From Cristatella mucedo (taxonomy: Eukaryota > Bryozoa > Phylactolaemata > Cristatellidae): a stretch of DNA of 64,000 nucleotides. Every line of letters begins with the position of its first letter. Positions within the stretch are counted from its first letter, which is position 1. Shown here in pieces: positions 42,700 through 54,130 of this stretch. The stretch lies in the NCBI GenBank assembly GCA_009760855.2, contig WPIO01000100.1, forward strand, positions 365,001 through 429,000. Reading direction: 5' to 3'. A program made the translations under genes and the position numbers. The notes below the pieces were generated by a model, which saw only the letters and a list, made by a program, of their open reading frames with translations, was not told where the DNA came from and searched no databases.

Positions 42700-44530
42700 T
42701 AGAGGTTTGTTAGCTAGGGACTCCTGAAGATAGAATTCTTGATTTATATTAACTTCTAGGTCAATGATAGAGTTAATAGTTTGCTTTATAACTATTCCTT
42801 AGTGCTATGGATTTATTTCAGCCGCTATCCTCAACATCCCGGTTGGAATCAATTACTTGGCTTTGTCAAGCGAATAACAAACGGTCGTGCTAATTCACTT
42901 TCTGTCTAATAGGCATGGCGGTAAATTAGGAGTGAATATGGCAGCACAGGCAATCCTAAGCTTCCGGGCGTAAAACAGAAACAATCTTGAAACCTGCAAA
43001 TGCTGAAGTCTTAGCCTGTTTTTTTGATCGGCTTTAGAGTCCGGTCTACAAAAACAGAACGCTGTCTAAAAAAAGAGTAAAATTAAACGGTCTCTCTGTG
43101 GTACCTTACGTAAATAGCTTCTAAATAAGAACGGTGAGCTAGAATGTCCGAAGCTGTTGCTTGTACAGTGTTGCGTCGTTGTATGTCTACATCGTGTAAA
43201 GAGAGTCTGGTCCAGTCGGAGGACTGCGAACGCCAATCTAGAACGTCTGTGTCAGGCGAAGCGAGTTCGAGAGCGTGCTTCTCTACACCGATTAGACTTA
43301 AGCCATCACGGACGACAACCAGCCCAACACGGCTCCACGCCAAGCAGGAGACACCTTCAACGAGTTCAGCTTTGCTTCTGAAGACGGCTCGGAATTTGCG
43401 ACCGAACAAGGCGCGTGTCAATCGCTAGCTTGGGCAGCCGTCTCAGTGCACAGCTCAATGCAATATTGCGAGGCGCCGTAGGCAGGCGCACGAGCAAGCC
43501 GTCGTGATTAGATTGCGTCTTGCCAGTTGCTCTCGCACCCAATCAATTGTCATCCTCTTTGTAGACACACGCTCCGTTTTTGTCGTCGCCCTCGGCAGGA
43601 GTGAGAAGAATGAAGCAGGTGGCTTTCATCATTCGATCTGCGCGTTTCGCTGGCAACTTTACATGCTGAAAAAAACTAAGCTGGCAGAGGACCGATTTGC
43701 TGCATCGGGTCAGAGTGGAACCTTTTGCAGTTTGTATTTTGCACACGCTAATAGCTGGCAATGAGCGGTAGGCATGGTGTGCTCACGGTAGTGGCTGCCG
43801 CGGATGCAGCGGCCTACGACCGCGTGGTTAGAAGTCCGTGAAGCCAGCGGCGGGCATAGTGTTCGGAAGGCGTCGCGCCGTGTGAGACTGTAATAAGAAG
43901 GCTCAGTAGTAAAGACAATAACTTACTCACCAAGCACGGGTTCATCGTTGACCCTCGGTGTATCGATGCAGGTTCTCTCCCTCTATTTTTTCACTAAAGA
44001 CTGCCTCGAGCATTCAGTCCGCCATTGTCGGTCACGGAGCCATGCTGTACTATAGGTAGGCGGAAAAGTGGATACTGGTAGTGCCGTAGACAATGCTGGG
44101 CAAAGCACTGCAGCTTCCGAACTTTCCTCGTGTCCTTCTGCTGATGATGCAAGTCTCCGTGCACCGCCGCTGCTACCCTTAAAGTAAATGCTGTTCTTCA
44201 GCAGCTAGCTGCTGACGTTCTTAAAAACAAAACAGGTGGTCACAGTTTTCCAGAAAACGTTTTGCTTTCTCTCCCTCCCTTGATGAGGTGCAAACTGATC
44301 TTTCCTCTTGTGCTCACTGTTTCATCGAGCTCATTGGATTTTTATAAGTTCTTTGCAATTGTATCACGCGCCCGTTGGATCTAGTTTCCGTGCTTGTAAC
44401 AGCCAGCCAGTTTGGTTGGTAAAGTAGGCTAGCAGTCTGCACGTTGCAGTCTACCTAGCGTTGCGTAACAGGAAGCTCGGCGGCGCCCTAATCTCACGCA
44501 TATGGCGATACATGTGTTGTGGCATATGCC
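42700..44530. other. Intergenic, nothing recognised
   Basis: Contains open frames of 70-112 codons on both strands (for example 43,083-43,421 minus and 43,504-43,764 plus) with no recognisable domain and no splice or start context that I would trust. Confidence 0.4.
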
Positions 44531-44534
44531 GAGG

Positions 44535-44549
44535 TGCACACACACACAC

Positions 44550-44623
<74 letters not shown>

Positions 44624-44642
44624 ACACACACACAGACACACA

Positions 44643-44690
<48 letters not shown>

Positions 44691-44746
44691 CACGCACACG
44701 CACACGCATATATACATACATATATATATATATGTATATATATATG

Positions 44747-44781
<35 letters not shown>

Positions 44782-44806
44782 CTCTCTCTCTCTCTCTCTC
44801 TCTCTG
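44535..44806 (+). repeat. Composite microsatellite (CA)(GA)(CA)(TA)(TC)
   Basis: Five arrays abut: CA 44,536-44,550, GA 44,552-44,620, CA with AG/GC steps 44,621-44,709, TA with GT steps 44,708-44,780, TC 44,781-44,806. Long frames on both strands are repeat artefacts. Confidence 0.95.
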
Positions 44807-45240
44807 GCAAAGCTTGCTGGGGGAGCCACGAATCCCAGAATCCCTGCGCTCTCTTTCGGCGGAAGCTCTCGACGGTGTTGGACGTCCGCTCCGTCTACCA
44901 CAGAGTACTCAGCTAGCCGGGTCTTGGACGGCGTACGCTTGCACTGGTGAGACGGAGTCCTGCGACGGTGCGACTGTGGAAGCCGACTGAGCACCAACAC
45001 GTTTGTCCGCGCTTGCGGCGTCATCCCGCGGCCCTGTAGTTTACCTTGTATAGGACCTTCCTCTGTATGCTTGTTTAGTGCCCTCCTTTGTATAGCGCAT
45101 GCGTGTGTATTATATAAAGTGTTGTGTACCCGATCGATCACGCGTGAACCACAGTTACCGGAGGGCCCGGCGCAGCGACCCAGAACGGACATAGATAGTA
45201 GCGAGCCATAGTGGGAGTTAGCCGCTGGCCCCTTGAACTC
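44807..45240. other. Possible LTR or promoter-like stretch, unproven
   Basis: Lies next to the Ty3/Gypsy relic. It contains TATATAAAG-like TATTATATAAAGTG at 45,108-45,121. The position would suit an LTR, but I see no matching second copy, so this is only a possibility. Confidence 0.2.
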
Positions 45241-45244
45241 AGTT

Positions 45245-46700
45245 ACAGAGTAGCTGCGACATGATTGGGTGCCCCGCTCAACGCATCGGCTACAATTTTA
45301 GCCTTGCCAGGTTTGTGAAGAACCTTGAGATTGAACTCATTCAACTCGTGGGCCCTGCGCCAGATGACCGCTGGCTGCTTATGTGCTTTTCTACAGAATT
45401 AAACCGCTTGAAGGCATCGTGACCTGCGTAAAGAGTGAAGGCAGTCTTAACAAGTAGGTTCAGTATCAGTTTCAGAATCTCCACTACTAGACGACATTCC
45501 AGCTCATTTTTCAGAGCATTTGTCTCTCTGGCATTCAGCATTCGGTTTTCGAATGCCACCGGCTGGTGCTCGCAGTGCTAACGAGCTGTTCCGGTACTTC
45601 CGGCCAAGCTTTATTAAGGAAGCAGCGAAAGTGACGACGACGGACGTCACGTGTCGGGATGTGAAAGCTTCAGCACCACATCATAGGTACGCAGATCTTT
45701 TTATCGATGGCTACCATACATTTTCCAGACCGTTCGAGCTGCTTGAGCTAGTGCTAAGGGACAGCGGGAATCTTCGCACGCACAACCCGAGATTCAAATC
45801 GAGGCTCTGAATCGAAGGAGCCACAAGAACACTGAGTCAGCCATCTTTATCAGGTATCCGCCAGTTGCATACGACCGCCACTGTGCACGGTGGCAGTGGC
45901 ATAATGCTAGCTGCAGACTTCCGAGTGTCCCAGGCACGTGATTTCCCTTTGGCGAAGCAGCCGTCAGTTTACACCCAGTTATGTTGTATGAACTCAGGCT
46001 TAGGACTCTAGAAAGGACAGAAATAGTGTCTTCCAAAGTTTCGTGGACGAAAATAAAGTCGTCGAGATGCGAGCCTAGGCATGCTTGGTGTCACGCAAAT
46101 AAATGAAACTATTGACTATCCAATGAAATGTTCCGGGACATTGCTGAGTTTGAATGGCATACGACAATACTTGTTTAGACCACATGGTAATGCAAATTAT
46201 GTCTTCGGCCGGTCCGCTCTCAACCTGAATTTGGTAGTAACTGCATATCACATAAAGTTTGCCACTAAACATGGCTCTTTCAAGCCGGTCCAGCGTATCT
46301 CTAAGATTTCGCATTGGCTACCTATCCCTCACCATGACTTCTTTAAGTTTAAAACTATCGACACGAATTCCTGCAGCTTTCTCACGATCACTAAAGACGA
46401 TGCCCACCGACAAGTCGATCATTCGATGATGCCATCGCCCAGCATTGGAACTAGCTCCGTCTTTATACGGACATTTAGAGCGCGTGAAATACGTCTCCGG
46501 CAGTGTCGCAGTGCCACTGCTATGCCCGCTACAGTGCTGCTGCTTTTTTGAGTGAATTTCGCATGCACACACCCTCAGGGACCGTGAACGCTCAGCTGCT
46601 GAAAATTTTACCATCCATGGTGAGCGCTCTTGGTGGTTGACGACCAAGTTCTGCTTCTAGCCGATCGACCCGTGCAAGCGAGTCAAGCGACGGCATCTTC
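45245..46700 (-). mobile_element. Ty3/Gypsy retrotransposon pol relic, minus strand
   Basis: Decayed reverse transcriptase and RNase H on the minus strand. RT: LDRLERAMFSGKLYVICSYY near 46,270-46,220 and the catalytic box as HLDDFIFV (LDD codons at 46,058-46,066, Tyr replaced by His), then LEDTISVLSRVL. RNase H: VAFENRMLNARETNALKNEL near 45,560-45,500, and NLKVLHKPGKAKIVADAL near 45,330-45,270, interrupted by stops and frameshifts. The order and motifs are those of Ty3/Gypsy, not of the LINEs around it. Gag, integrase and clear LTRs are not visible. Confidence 0.78.
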
Positions 46701-46714
46701 ATGATGCCGTTAAT

Positions 46715-47590
46715 AATAATAATAATAGTAATTCACTTGATAAAGCGCCCTCAGAGAACTTAATCTCTCTCTAGGCGAGTTACATTTGCTGCAAAGGGAA
46801 ATGCAATTGAATGGTGAGTAAAATCATGCTTAATAAACAAACAAAATGAATAACATGGTTAGGGGTGACATGCACAGGGTCAGCAAGCAAATGTGGTTAG
46901 TGGCAGCATGCAATGTGTCAGCACGCATAAGCAAATCAAGGACAAATCACAGGGACCCACTAAATGCTGTCCTAAATTGTTGTGTTTTTAAATTCTTTTT
47001 AAATGTGGTCAGGTCAGGGGATGTTCTGACACAGGTCGGGAAGGAGTTCCAGGCTTTGGGAGCATACGAACTAAATGCACGGTCTCCCAAGGATTTGAGG
47101 TCTGTACGGAGTATTTGCAGACTGTTGGATTCCGAAAAGCGGGTGGTACGATGCTTGGCCTGGTGGGGAGTATATCTGAGAGATAGGCTGGAGCCAAAGA
47201 ATGAAGTGACCTAAAAGTGAGCGACAAAACCTTGAAGCCAATCCGTTGCTTGACTGGTAGCCAGTGCAGGTCGGCGAGAAGTGGAGTAAAGCGGCAACTG
47301 TGACGCTCACGGCAGACAAGCCTAGCTGCGGAGTTTTGCACCAGCTGCAATCGCCTGATCGCACATGCTGGTAGGCCAGCGAGCAGTGAGTTGCAGAAGT
47401 CGAGACGGGATGTCACGAATGCATGGACCAACTTAGACGTGGTATCCTTATCTAAACAAGTCCAAATTTTAGCAATGTTATGAAGCTGAAAATAGGCAGA
47501 TTTGACTGTTGAGCTGATATGGTCGTCTAACGAGAGGTCGCTTTGGAATATGACACCTAGATTTCGAGCTGATTCAACGCCGACGCGAAG
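46715..47590 (-). mobile_element. LINE-1 3' third, longest intact frame, minus strand
   Basis: The minus strand has a frame of 239 codons (47,009-47,728). Its LINE part reads ARNLGVIFQSDLSLDDHISS, TVKSAYFQLHNIAKIWTCL, SRLDFCNSLLAGLPACAIRR, LQLVQNSAARLVCRERHS, TPLLADLHWLPVKQRIGFKV. A 3' UTR, stem-loop (AGCGCC...GGCGAG at 46,743-46,785) and a TAATAATAATAATAG tail at 46,710-46,731 follow. Upstream of about 47,590 the homology stops, so the first part of the frame is not LINE. Confidence 0.88.
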
Positions 47591-47599
47591 AAGCAGCCT

Positions 47600-48560
47600 T
47601 CGCTGTTCGAGCCGATGGAATCGGCAAGGAAGCTTTGGCGCCGAGGCTGGCACCGACCGTACGATAGGCGATCGTCGGCCCCCGAAACTGTCCAGAGGCT
47701 TGAGTGAAAGCTTGGGCTCGAAGTGCATGCCTCTTCATACAGCAGTCTTCTAACGAAAGTAGGACGCGAGAGCTACGGAGAAGCGGAGAGACAGCGAGAG
47801 CTGCTGCTGCAACGGCTCAGGCTGACAAAGAGCACGGCACAGTGGTGGAGTGGTGGCCATAATTGTTGAGTGCATAAAGATTGGCCGGAAGCGCATTTTC
47901 GACTGAAACCTGAGCGACGACCTCGTTGTTTACGATTCTGGCGACCTGCGTCACCTTCTTTTAGGTTTCAATACCGATTTAGCGATCCCTTTGACGAGCG
48001 AGCTCATTGCTCGTCAAGTGTTTGCCATCGATCGACAAAGACCTCTTGCAGTTTTGTCAATACAAGAAACCGTAGCGTGCGGCTTATGATTTTGATGAAA
48101 CAGTAGGCACGCAAATTCGGAGTCCTCGACAAATGCCGCATCGACTTCTAAATACGCGTTTCATCTTCTTGCGCGAGCGAGAGACTGCAACTTTCGCGAC
48201 TTGAAGTTCGAGCGACAGCTCAACGCTGTCGATTCGGTCGCTCTGGTCACACACTACGCGGCGGCTCGAGTACCAGCTCGACTGGTACTCGAGCTGGTCC
48301 TGGTTCGGCCCTGCCTCAGTCTAATTTTCTTTTATGGATTTATTAACCAATTTTTTAATTAACACGATTTGTTTGCCTTCGCGCTTGCTTCTTTTTAGCA
48401 ACCTACCAGACCCGCTCCCAGAGTCCCTCATCGGAAAGTTGCTTTCGTTAGGGAGGTAGGAAATAGAACACGTGCCGCTGCTATGCACCTCCCGGTGAAG
48501 TGGCGTTCGCTGCCGCTGCCTAGTTTTGATCGAACCCACACAGAAGAGGCGAGAATTTTA
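47600..48560. other. Intergenic with one palindrome
   Basis: No gene or element recognised apart from the inverted repeat at 48,265-48,293. Confidence 0.45.
48265..48293. repeat. Perfect 12-bp palindrome, 5-base loop
   Basis: CTCGAGTACCAG (48,265-48,276), CTCGA, CTGGTACTCGAG (48,282-48,293). Confidence 0.95.
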
Positions 48561-48599
48561 TAGATCGCCTATATCGTCGCCTGCCTCAACAAGTTCAAT

Positions 48600-48905
48600 C
48601 GGGGTGCAAGCGGTAGCACTCAACTGAAACGGCTCTCCTCCGTGTCAACAATGACATTCTACGTTGCAACGATGACGGGAATGTCACTGCCTTAGCTCTG
48701 CTAGATCTGTCAGCTGCCTTCGACACCATTGATCACGATGTTCTACTTGAACGATTGAGAACAACGATCGGTCTTGCAGACGAAGCACTGGCGTGGTTAA
48801 AATCGCACTTGTCTGATCGTGTTCAATCCATGTCGTGTGGGGGTCTGGTCTCACACACGAGATGGGTCCCTTGTGGAGTCTCTCAAGGGTCCGTATTCGG
48901 TCCCT
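48600..48905 (+). mobile_element. LINE-2-type reverse-transcriptase fragment, plus strand
   Basis: The frame from about 48,640 reads LALLDLSAAFDTIDHDVLLE, RLRTTIGLADEALAWLKSHL, SDRVQSMSCGGLV, CGVSQGSVFGP. These are RT motifs with the first catalytic Asp (DLSAAFDT) intact. It stops abruptly after GSVFGP, well before the YADD box. It matches the 24,795-25,020 part of the longer LINE-2 copy. Confidence 0.85.
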
Positions 48906-49224
48906 TTCGAAGCATTGAAGAAGGCGCCCCCCTCGACTGCGATTGGTCGCTCGTTTCGCCGGTACCGCCGGTCAGGCGTCAGATCAGGCCCGGCTGTCGA
49001 ACCATACTTGTCTCGTTGGTATTGACATTCGTTTGGTCTTGTACCCTGTCTCGACGAAGTGTGCAATGAATTCAAAAGCAAGACGGAAGCTGAGGACCGA
49101 GCGAAGGATCGAAGCAAAGGTGACCGCATACGCGATGCTTTACGCGACCTCCCAGCCTCGGTCGCGATACGTGAAGGCACTCAAAAATCTTTCGACACTG
49201 GCGTAGTTTTCTGAGCTTCGCAGA

Positions 49225-49315
49225 GTAAGCCATAGAGAGAAGTGCCTAAAAATAGATCTCAAGTTCTCTAAGGGCAGCTATAAAAATGTGTATCATTATC
49301 ATTAACATGCTATTA
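49225..49315 (+). mobile_element. LINE/SINE 3' tail remnant, plus strand
   Basis: AGAGAGAAGTGCCTAAAAAT, AGATCTCAAGTTCTCTAAGG, GCAGCTATAAAAATGTG then ATCATTATCATTA. It matches the shared LINE-1/SINE-B tail with some changes. The upstream part is not recognisable. Confidence 0.5.
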
Positions 49316-49439
49316 CCGTGCTACTATCATTAAACGTGGCGTCCGCGATCGAGTCAATCGATCCGATCAATCAGCTGACGATTGAACACCGATTTAATCA
49401 TCCGCATATTGTCCACTTTAATCCTTTTTAAATCCGCAT

Positions 49440-51360
49440 GTAATCCGATTTAATTCACTACAGCTCTGCGAGCGGGGCTCGGGACGCTGCCCGGAACAAA
49501 GAGACTGAGCTCATTCGAGCGCTCGCGCGGACCCTTCGAGGGCCGCGCCGTCGCGGAGCGGCTCTCGCAGGGTCCGCGGCTGACGAACTGCGCGCGGCTC
49601 TTCGCGAGTCGTCCGAGCGAGAGTTTACGAGAGCTCTTCTCGGCTTTTCTCTTCGCTTGCCCGCGTCGCTTCATTCGGCCCCAGCGAACGCAAGGCGATC
49701 GAATGTGCGCGACCTGCGCCAGTCGGGCAGACCGTTCTCCGCCGCTCTGTTCGCGTGTGCGCGCTATGATCGCCGACTTTCATCTTTCGTCGCCTTTCGC
49801 GCAGCAGCGGCAAAAACAGCAGCAGCTGGTGCTGCCGCCGCTGCGGCGGCCGCGGCGACGCGTCGATCTCACGGTGCTAGCGTGGCGCTAGCACCGTGAG
49901 GTGGCGCCGCGAAACGCCAGAAGCGAAAGCGTGGCTGTCGCCAATCGATCGCTGAGAAATAGTCGCTGCCTCCACTGTACCCTCTCTGAAAAGAAAGCAA
50001 CGCAGCGACAACCAGGTTTCGGCGGAGGCTCTCAGGCTTCTCGACAGCTGACTGGCGGCATTGCAGTTGCCCGTCAAGGAGTACATTTTCGCAGTAGGGT
50101 CGTGCGGATTAAGAGTCTGAACCCGATAGAAATTGCACGATCGCCTCGCCGTTCGTTGATCTGATGAGCGGTTTTTGTTATAGAGGTTAGACGGACACGT
50201 GGCCTAGCGATGCCGTCAGTTGGTTCGCAACGCGTTTGCTGGAGGAAAAAGCCAGCGTCCCGCCGCTGCTGCAGCAGCGAAATTCCCGTTAGCGGATCGA
50301 CCTTTGCACGTGCGAGTAGTTTTTCACAATCCGCGGGCAACTCGTACTAAGCGCACGCACGCATTCCTGCAGCTGCAGCAGCAGCCCGATACTTGACAGC
50401 AGCGCAAAGGCGGGGCGCGCAGCGACCGTCACGCTTTCGCGAAGATGGCGACGCCTGCAGCAGGTTTATCTATCGCCCTGTCTGTGCGCGCTCGCATCGC
50501 GAGATTAGCCCTCCTTGGGCTTGTTATGCAAACCTGTAGGACGTTCGATAGTGGCTGTAGATTCTCTCAGATTGGCCACTAGTGGTAGCCATTAGCTGTA
50601 ATTGCTCGGTGAAGGCGACTCGAGTGCTGCTGCACGGTGCGCCTCTCCGATTGGACGCCGATACTGCGCCATGCCTAGTCGAAGTCGTGCGACCATTTGA
50701 CGAAAGTGCTTGCCCTGTCTCCGAAAGGCGACACCACTGCCAGCCGCCACTTCTTCGTGAGAAAAACGAGCGAACATCAAGCGGTCACGAAATTTCCCGT
50801 CCCTCTCGTAGGCGCCATTAGGGCCGCTGGGAGCTTGGAGAGTTACGAGCGTGGCTCATCGCCATCTTGACGCGTCGAGGCCGGCTCGGAGTCGGGCAAT
50901 TCGAGTCGCGGGATTGTAGAGTTGCACGAAAATGGCGAGAGCCGCCACTTTCTATGCGCCTTGGCTAGGTGCAACAGGTAAAGATCAACCTGATTCAACG
51001 AGCTCATTTGTGCGACTGCAATTGGCAATTGTAGCTTTGGCCGCTGTCAACTCACCCACACTACTACCCAAAGAATCTCTGCTCGCAGCTAGCGACGAAG
51101 CGTCGTCAGACGTCGCATGACTCAATCGCTTAAATGCGACGGGTTTACCTCGGGTCGCATTACTGCGAGGCACCTCACCGCCACGGCCGAGATGCGGTGG
51201 CGGCTTCCGCAGAAAAAGGGGCACCGCCACCCGTGCGCGCGGCCGCGAAGACGCGACGCGTCAGGGAATGCCGTCTAAACGTTTGATTCTGAGACACGAG
51301 AACGCGATGCGAAGGCGCGCGACCCCAGAGCCCTGAGCACTGCTCCCTAGAAACTGCTCG
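49440..51360. other. CpG-rich stretch, no supported gene
   Basis: GC-rich with frames on both strands of 60-90 codons, many Arg-rich. It includes a GCC/GCG run near 49,825-49,860 and the palindrome at 49,868-49,900. No domain or convincing start is visible. Confidence 0.4.
49868..49900. repeat. Perfect 15-bp palindrome, 3-base loop
   Basis: CTCACGGTGCTAGCG (49,868-49,882), TGG, CGCTAGCACCGTGAG (49,886-49,900). Confidence 0.95.
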
Positions 51361-51366
51361 AGGCTG

Positions 51367-51525
<159 letters not shown>

Positions 51526-51649
51526 GCAATCGAAGCAAAGAGCATTGAGAGAGAGCAAGATCTCGATCGCCGCGAGACGCGCGCGCGCCAGGCGATCGTC
51601 GCTGCGAATAGCCGAGATTTTCGGGTGTTGGCTATCAGGTATTCGGGTG

Positions 51650-51758
51650 TTGGGTTAAGGTGCTCGCTCCGACCAAGGTCTGGCCAAGGTCGTGGGCTCG
51701 AGCCCGTGGCACATGTGAAGCGTCTGAATAGAGTCTCTTAGGGCACTATGCAAATTAA

Positions 51759-51765
<7 letters not shown>
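51650..51765 (+). mobile_element. SINE-B (tRNA-derived), plus strand
   Basis: GGTTAAGGTGCTCGCTCCGA (A box), AAGGTCGTGGGCTCGAGCCC (B-box region), GTGGCACATGTGAAGCGTCT, GAATAGAGTCTCTTAGGGCA, CTATGCAAATTAAG, followed at once by a TA repeat. The tail is the LINE-1-like stem-loop. It is the only clear plus-strand copy of SINE-B. Confidence 0.82.

Positions 51766-51802
<37 letters not shown>
51760..51802 (+). repeat. (TA)n microsatellite at SINE-B tail
   Basis: About 21 TA units directly after the 3' end of a SINE-B copy. Confidence 0.95.
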
Positions 51803-51805
<3 letters not shown>

Positions 51806-51814
51806 GTAAGTATT

Positions 51815-52130
51815 ATATGCATGCGGTAGCCGACAGACTTCTCACCCAACAAAGCGAATTTAAGAAAGCATAGTTTAAACAAAAGAACAGTTGAGGTGAT
51901 GAGTAGCATGGAAGTAGCATCTCATGGTGGCAGAAAGGGGTTGCCACAGTCGGCAGCAGGAGAGTAATGTTGCTGCTGCCTGTGCATCGTGGAAGTAAGT
52001 TCCACGATCTAGGACCAGCAGTGTAAAAGGTTCTATCGCCAGCGGTCTTCAAGCGTAGGAATGGCTAATGTATTGTCCAAAGAAGAACTGAGGGCACGAG
52101 GCGGAGGCATGACTGTCCATAAATTTGCCA
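51815..52130 (-). mobile_element. LINE-2 3' end, minus strand
   Basis: On the minus strand: RLKTAGDRTFYTAGPRSWNL, LPRCTGSSNITLLLPT, then a 3' UTR with TGCTACTCATCACCTCAAC and GTCGGCTACCGCATGCATAT. It matches the 39,430-39,940 copy. The (CATTA)n end is missing; the fragment breaks at the TA repeat. Confidence 0.78.
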
Positions 52131-52225
52131 CTCCATTGCTGCCGTTTCATGTCGCAGATGAGAGAAGAACGTTGTAGCTCATCATCAACTCGGGCTAACG
52201 CCTTAAGATGTAGGTTGATCGCGAC

Positions 52226-52228
<3 letters not shown>

Positions 52229-52279
<51 letters not shown>

Positions 52280-52439
52280 GAGAGAGAGAAAATAGAGGAA
52301 GCAACGGCTGAGTGCTTACATAGAGAGACAGTGACAAGGCGAAGTAGCAGAGATAGAGACAGAGAGAAAGAGAGACATAGAAACAGACAGAAGATATATA
52401 TATATATATATATATATATCTATCTTCTTTTTATATATC

Positions 52440-52474
<35 letters not shown>

Positions 52475-52475
52475 T
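52229..52475 (+). repeat. (GA)n and (TA)n microsatellite cluster
   Basis: GA 52,229-52,275, an impure GA stretch to 52,390, TA 52,394-52,420, TA 52,432-52,452, GA 52,453-52,473. Confidence 0.9.
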
Positions 52476-52719
52476 AGAAGGAGTGGAGGATGCGAGGAAA
52501 GAGAGACAGAGAGGGGAGAGAGAGAGAGGAACGAGATCCAGTAGGTGCAACCAGTGATACCATTAGTGTCGGGACAAGACGACGCTGCTCCACCAGCGAC
52601 GCATTATTTGTGCTCATTGTTTTCCCCGTCGCCAGCGCGCTCCGGTATTCTCTCGCGCGCCGTACCATGGACCGGAATGACGCAGCGATTCGTGAAGACG
52701 TGGTGAGCACCCATTGAAA

Positions 52720-52972
52720 GAAGTCACTGCCTCTCGCCGCCGCCACCCCGCACCGCCTCCTCTCTGTCGATAATCGCCGGGCGGCGGTAGCGCTAGCACG
52801 AGGGGGCGTGGACCCGAATCGATATTATTTATTGACTCCTTCGGCCGGCGCTGTAGCAGCACGGCTCGGCGCCGCTGGCTGCGCAATAGCGTCGGCCGCG
52901 GCGACGAGGCGAGGCGACTAGGAGGAGGAGCGGCGGCGGCAGCGGGGTGCGGCGGCGAGACGAGACGGAGGC
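52720..52972 (+). promoter_or_regulatory. GC-rich 5' region of the MATH-like gene
   Basis: CpG-dense sequence leading to the ATG at 52,973. In frame with that ATG a TAG occurs at 52,919-52,921, so no earlier in-frame Met is available after that stop. No TATA box is seen. That this is the promoter/5' UTR is inferred from position and composition. Confidence 0.4.
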
Positions 52973-54130
52973 ATGGCGAAGCTGCACCGGCTCGTGAAGG
53001 CCGACGACCGGACGGGCAGCCACGTGTTCACGTTCCTGCTGCAGAGCAACGTGGGCACAGAGAGCGGCAAGGACGTCATCTCGTCCGAGTTCTGGTGCGG
53101 CTACCACAAGTGGGCCATCTCTCTCGTCACGCAGGACAAGTTCGTCGGCGCGTTCCTCACGCTGAAGAACGCCTCGCCGGGTCTGTCGTGCACGCTCGAC
53201 TACGGCTTCACGCTGCTCAACCGCGCCCACTACGCTCAGAACGAGAGCTTCCTCGAGAAGGACGCCGCTTTCACTGCCGACAGGCCGTGCCAAGGCCGCA
53301 AGGCGTTCGTCGCCGTGGCGGACATGCGCAACGCCAGCCGCGGCTTCGCGCTTGACAAGGGCGAGTTTCTGCTCGAGCTGTACGCGGCCAACTTCCGCAC
53401 GTCGTTCGAGTATCCGCTGACGCTGCCGCTGACGGAGAAAGACCGCGCCAAGTACCCGCCGGGCGACGTCAAGCTGGAGACGGCCCACTTCCAGTTCGGC
53501 GGCTCCGAGTGGAACGCCGTGCTGCGCGTGGTGGAGAGGAGCCACCAGGACCCGCGCAGCGGCAGCTCGGTGACGCTGCGTCGCCTGTCCAACTACGACC
53601 ACTTCTCCAACTACCGCTACCGCATACACATATTCAACAGCGACCCGCCGGGCCCCATGCAGCAGCAGGCGGCGCGCAACGTCAGCTCGGACGCGATGGA
53701 GTCGCTGTTCGTCGACGCCGACACGCAGGACAAGCTCGTGCTGCCCACCAACATCTACAAGCTGGCTAACATCAAGGGGCAGATAGGCATACGCGTCGAG
53801 TGCCTGTCGGCGAGCGCCATCACGCTGCTGCAGATCCCCATGGACCGCAACCGGCACCGGGCGCTGCGCTGCTACGACAAGGACAAGCAGGCGTGGCTGT
53901 TCGAGGCGCACATGAAGTCGGACCGGCTCAAGTTCTACCTGTTCTACGGCGACGTCTCCATGGTGCCGCGAGGCTGCAGCCGCATGGTCAACTACGGCGT
54001 CAGCGTCATACCCGCGTACGGCTCAGTGAAGCGCGTGCCGGCCGTCGGCTCGCCCTACACGCGCTACTACGTGCAGAGCGAGCAGGACGACTTCGGAGCT
54101 GAAATAACCACGCCCGTCATGATGAAGGAC
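52973..54130 (+). CDS. MATH-like gene, exon 1
   Basis: Starts at ATG in a fair context (GAGGCATGG) 18 codons after an in-frame stop. 386 codons, ending PVMMKD, then donor GTGAGTTGCG in phase 0. Beyond the donor the frame stays open but turns into repetitive Arg/Ala-rich text (RYRALPPATAAARARRR), which supports splicing here. Confidence 0.85.

Noticed and set aside
44461-45192. Several long frames of Thr-His, Arg-Glu or Val-Cys repeats
   Set aside because: Pure translation of the CA/GA/TA arrays; dinucleotide repeats rarely contain stops.
47009-47728. 239-codon minus-strand frame as a host gene
   Set aside because: Most of it is the end of a LINE reverse-transcriptase ORF found at five other places in the window; the first ~45 codons are unrelated read-through.
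49868-49900. Helitron 3' end (hairpin followed by CTRR)
   Set aside because: No CTRR occurs at the expected short distance after the hairpin, and no Rep/helicase coding is visible.
52829-53911. 360-codon open frame on the minus strand over the MATH-like gene
   Set aside because: It is antisense to exon 1 of a gene with coherent protein text and splice signals. GC-ending codons leave the opposite strand free of stops. The product is Arg/Val/Ala-rich and shows no domain.
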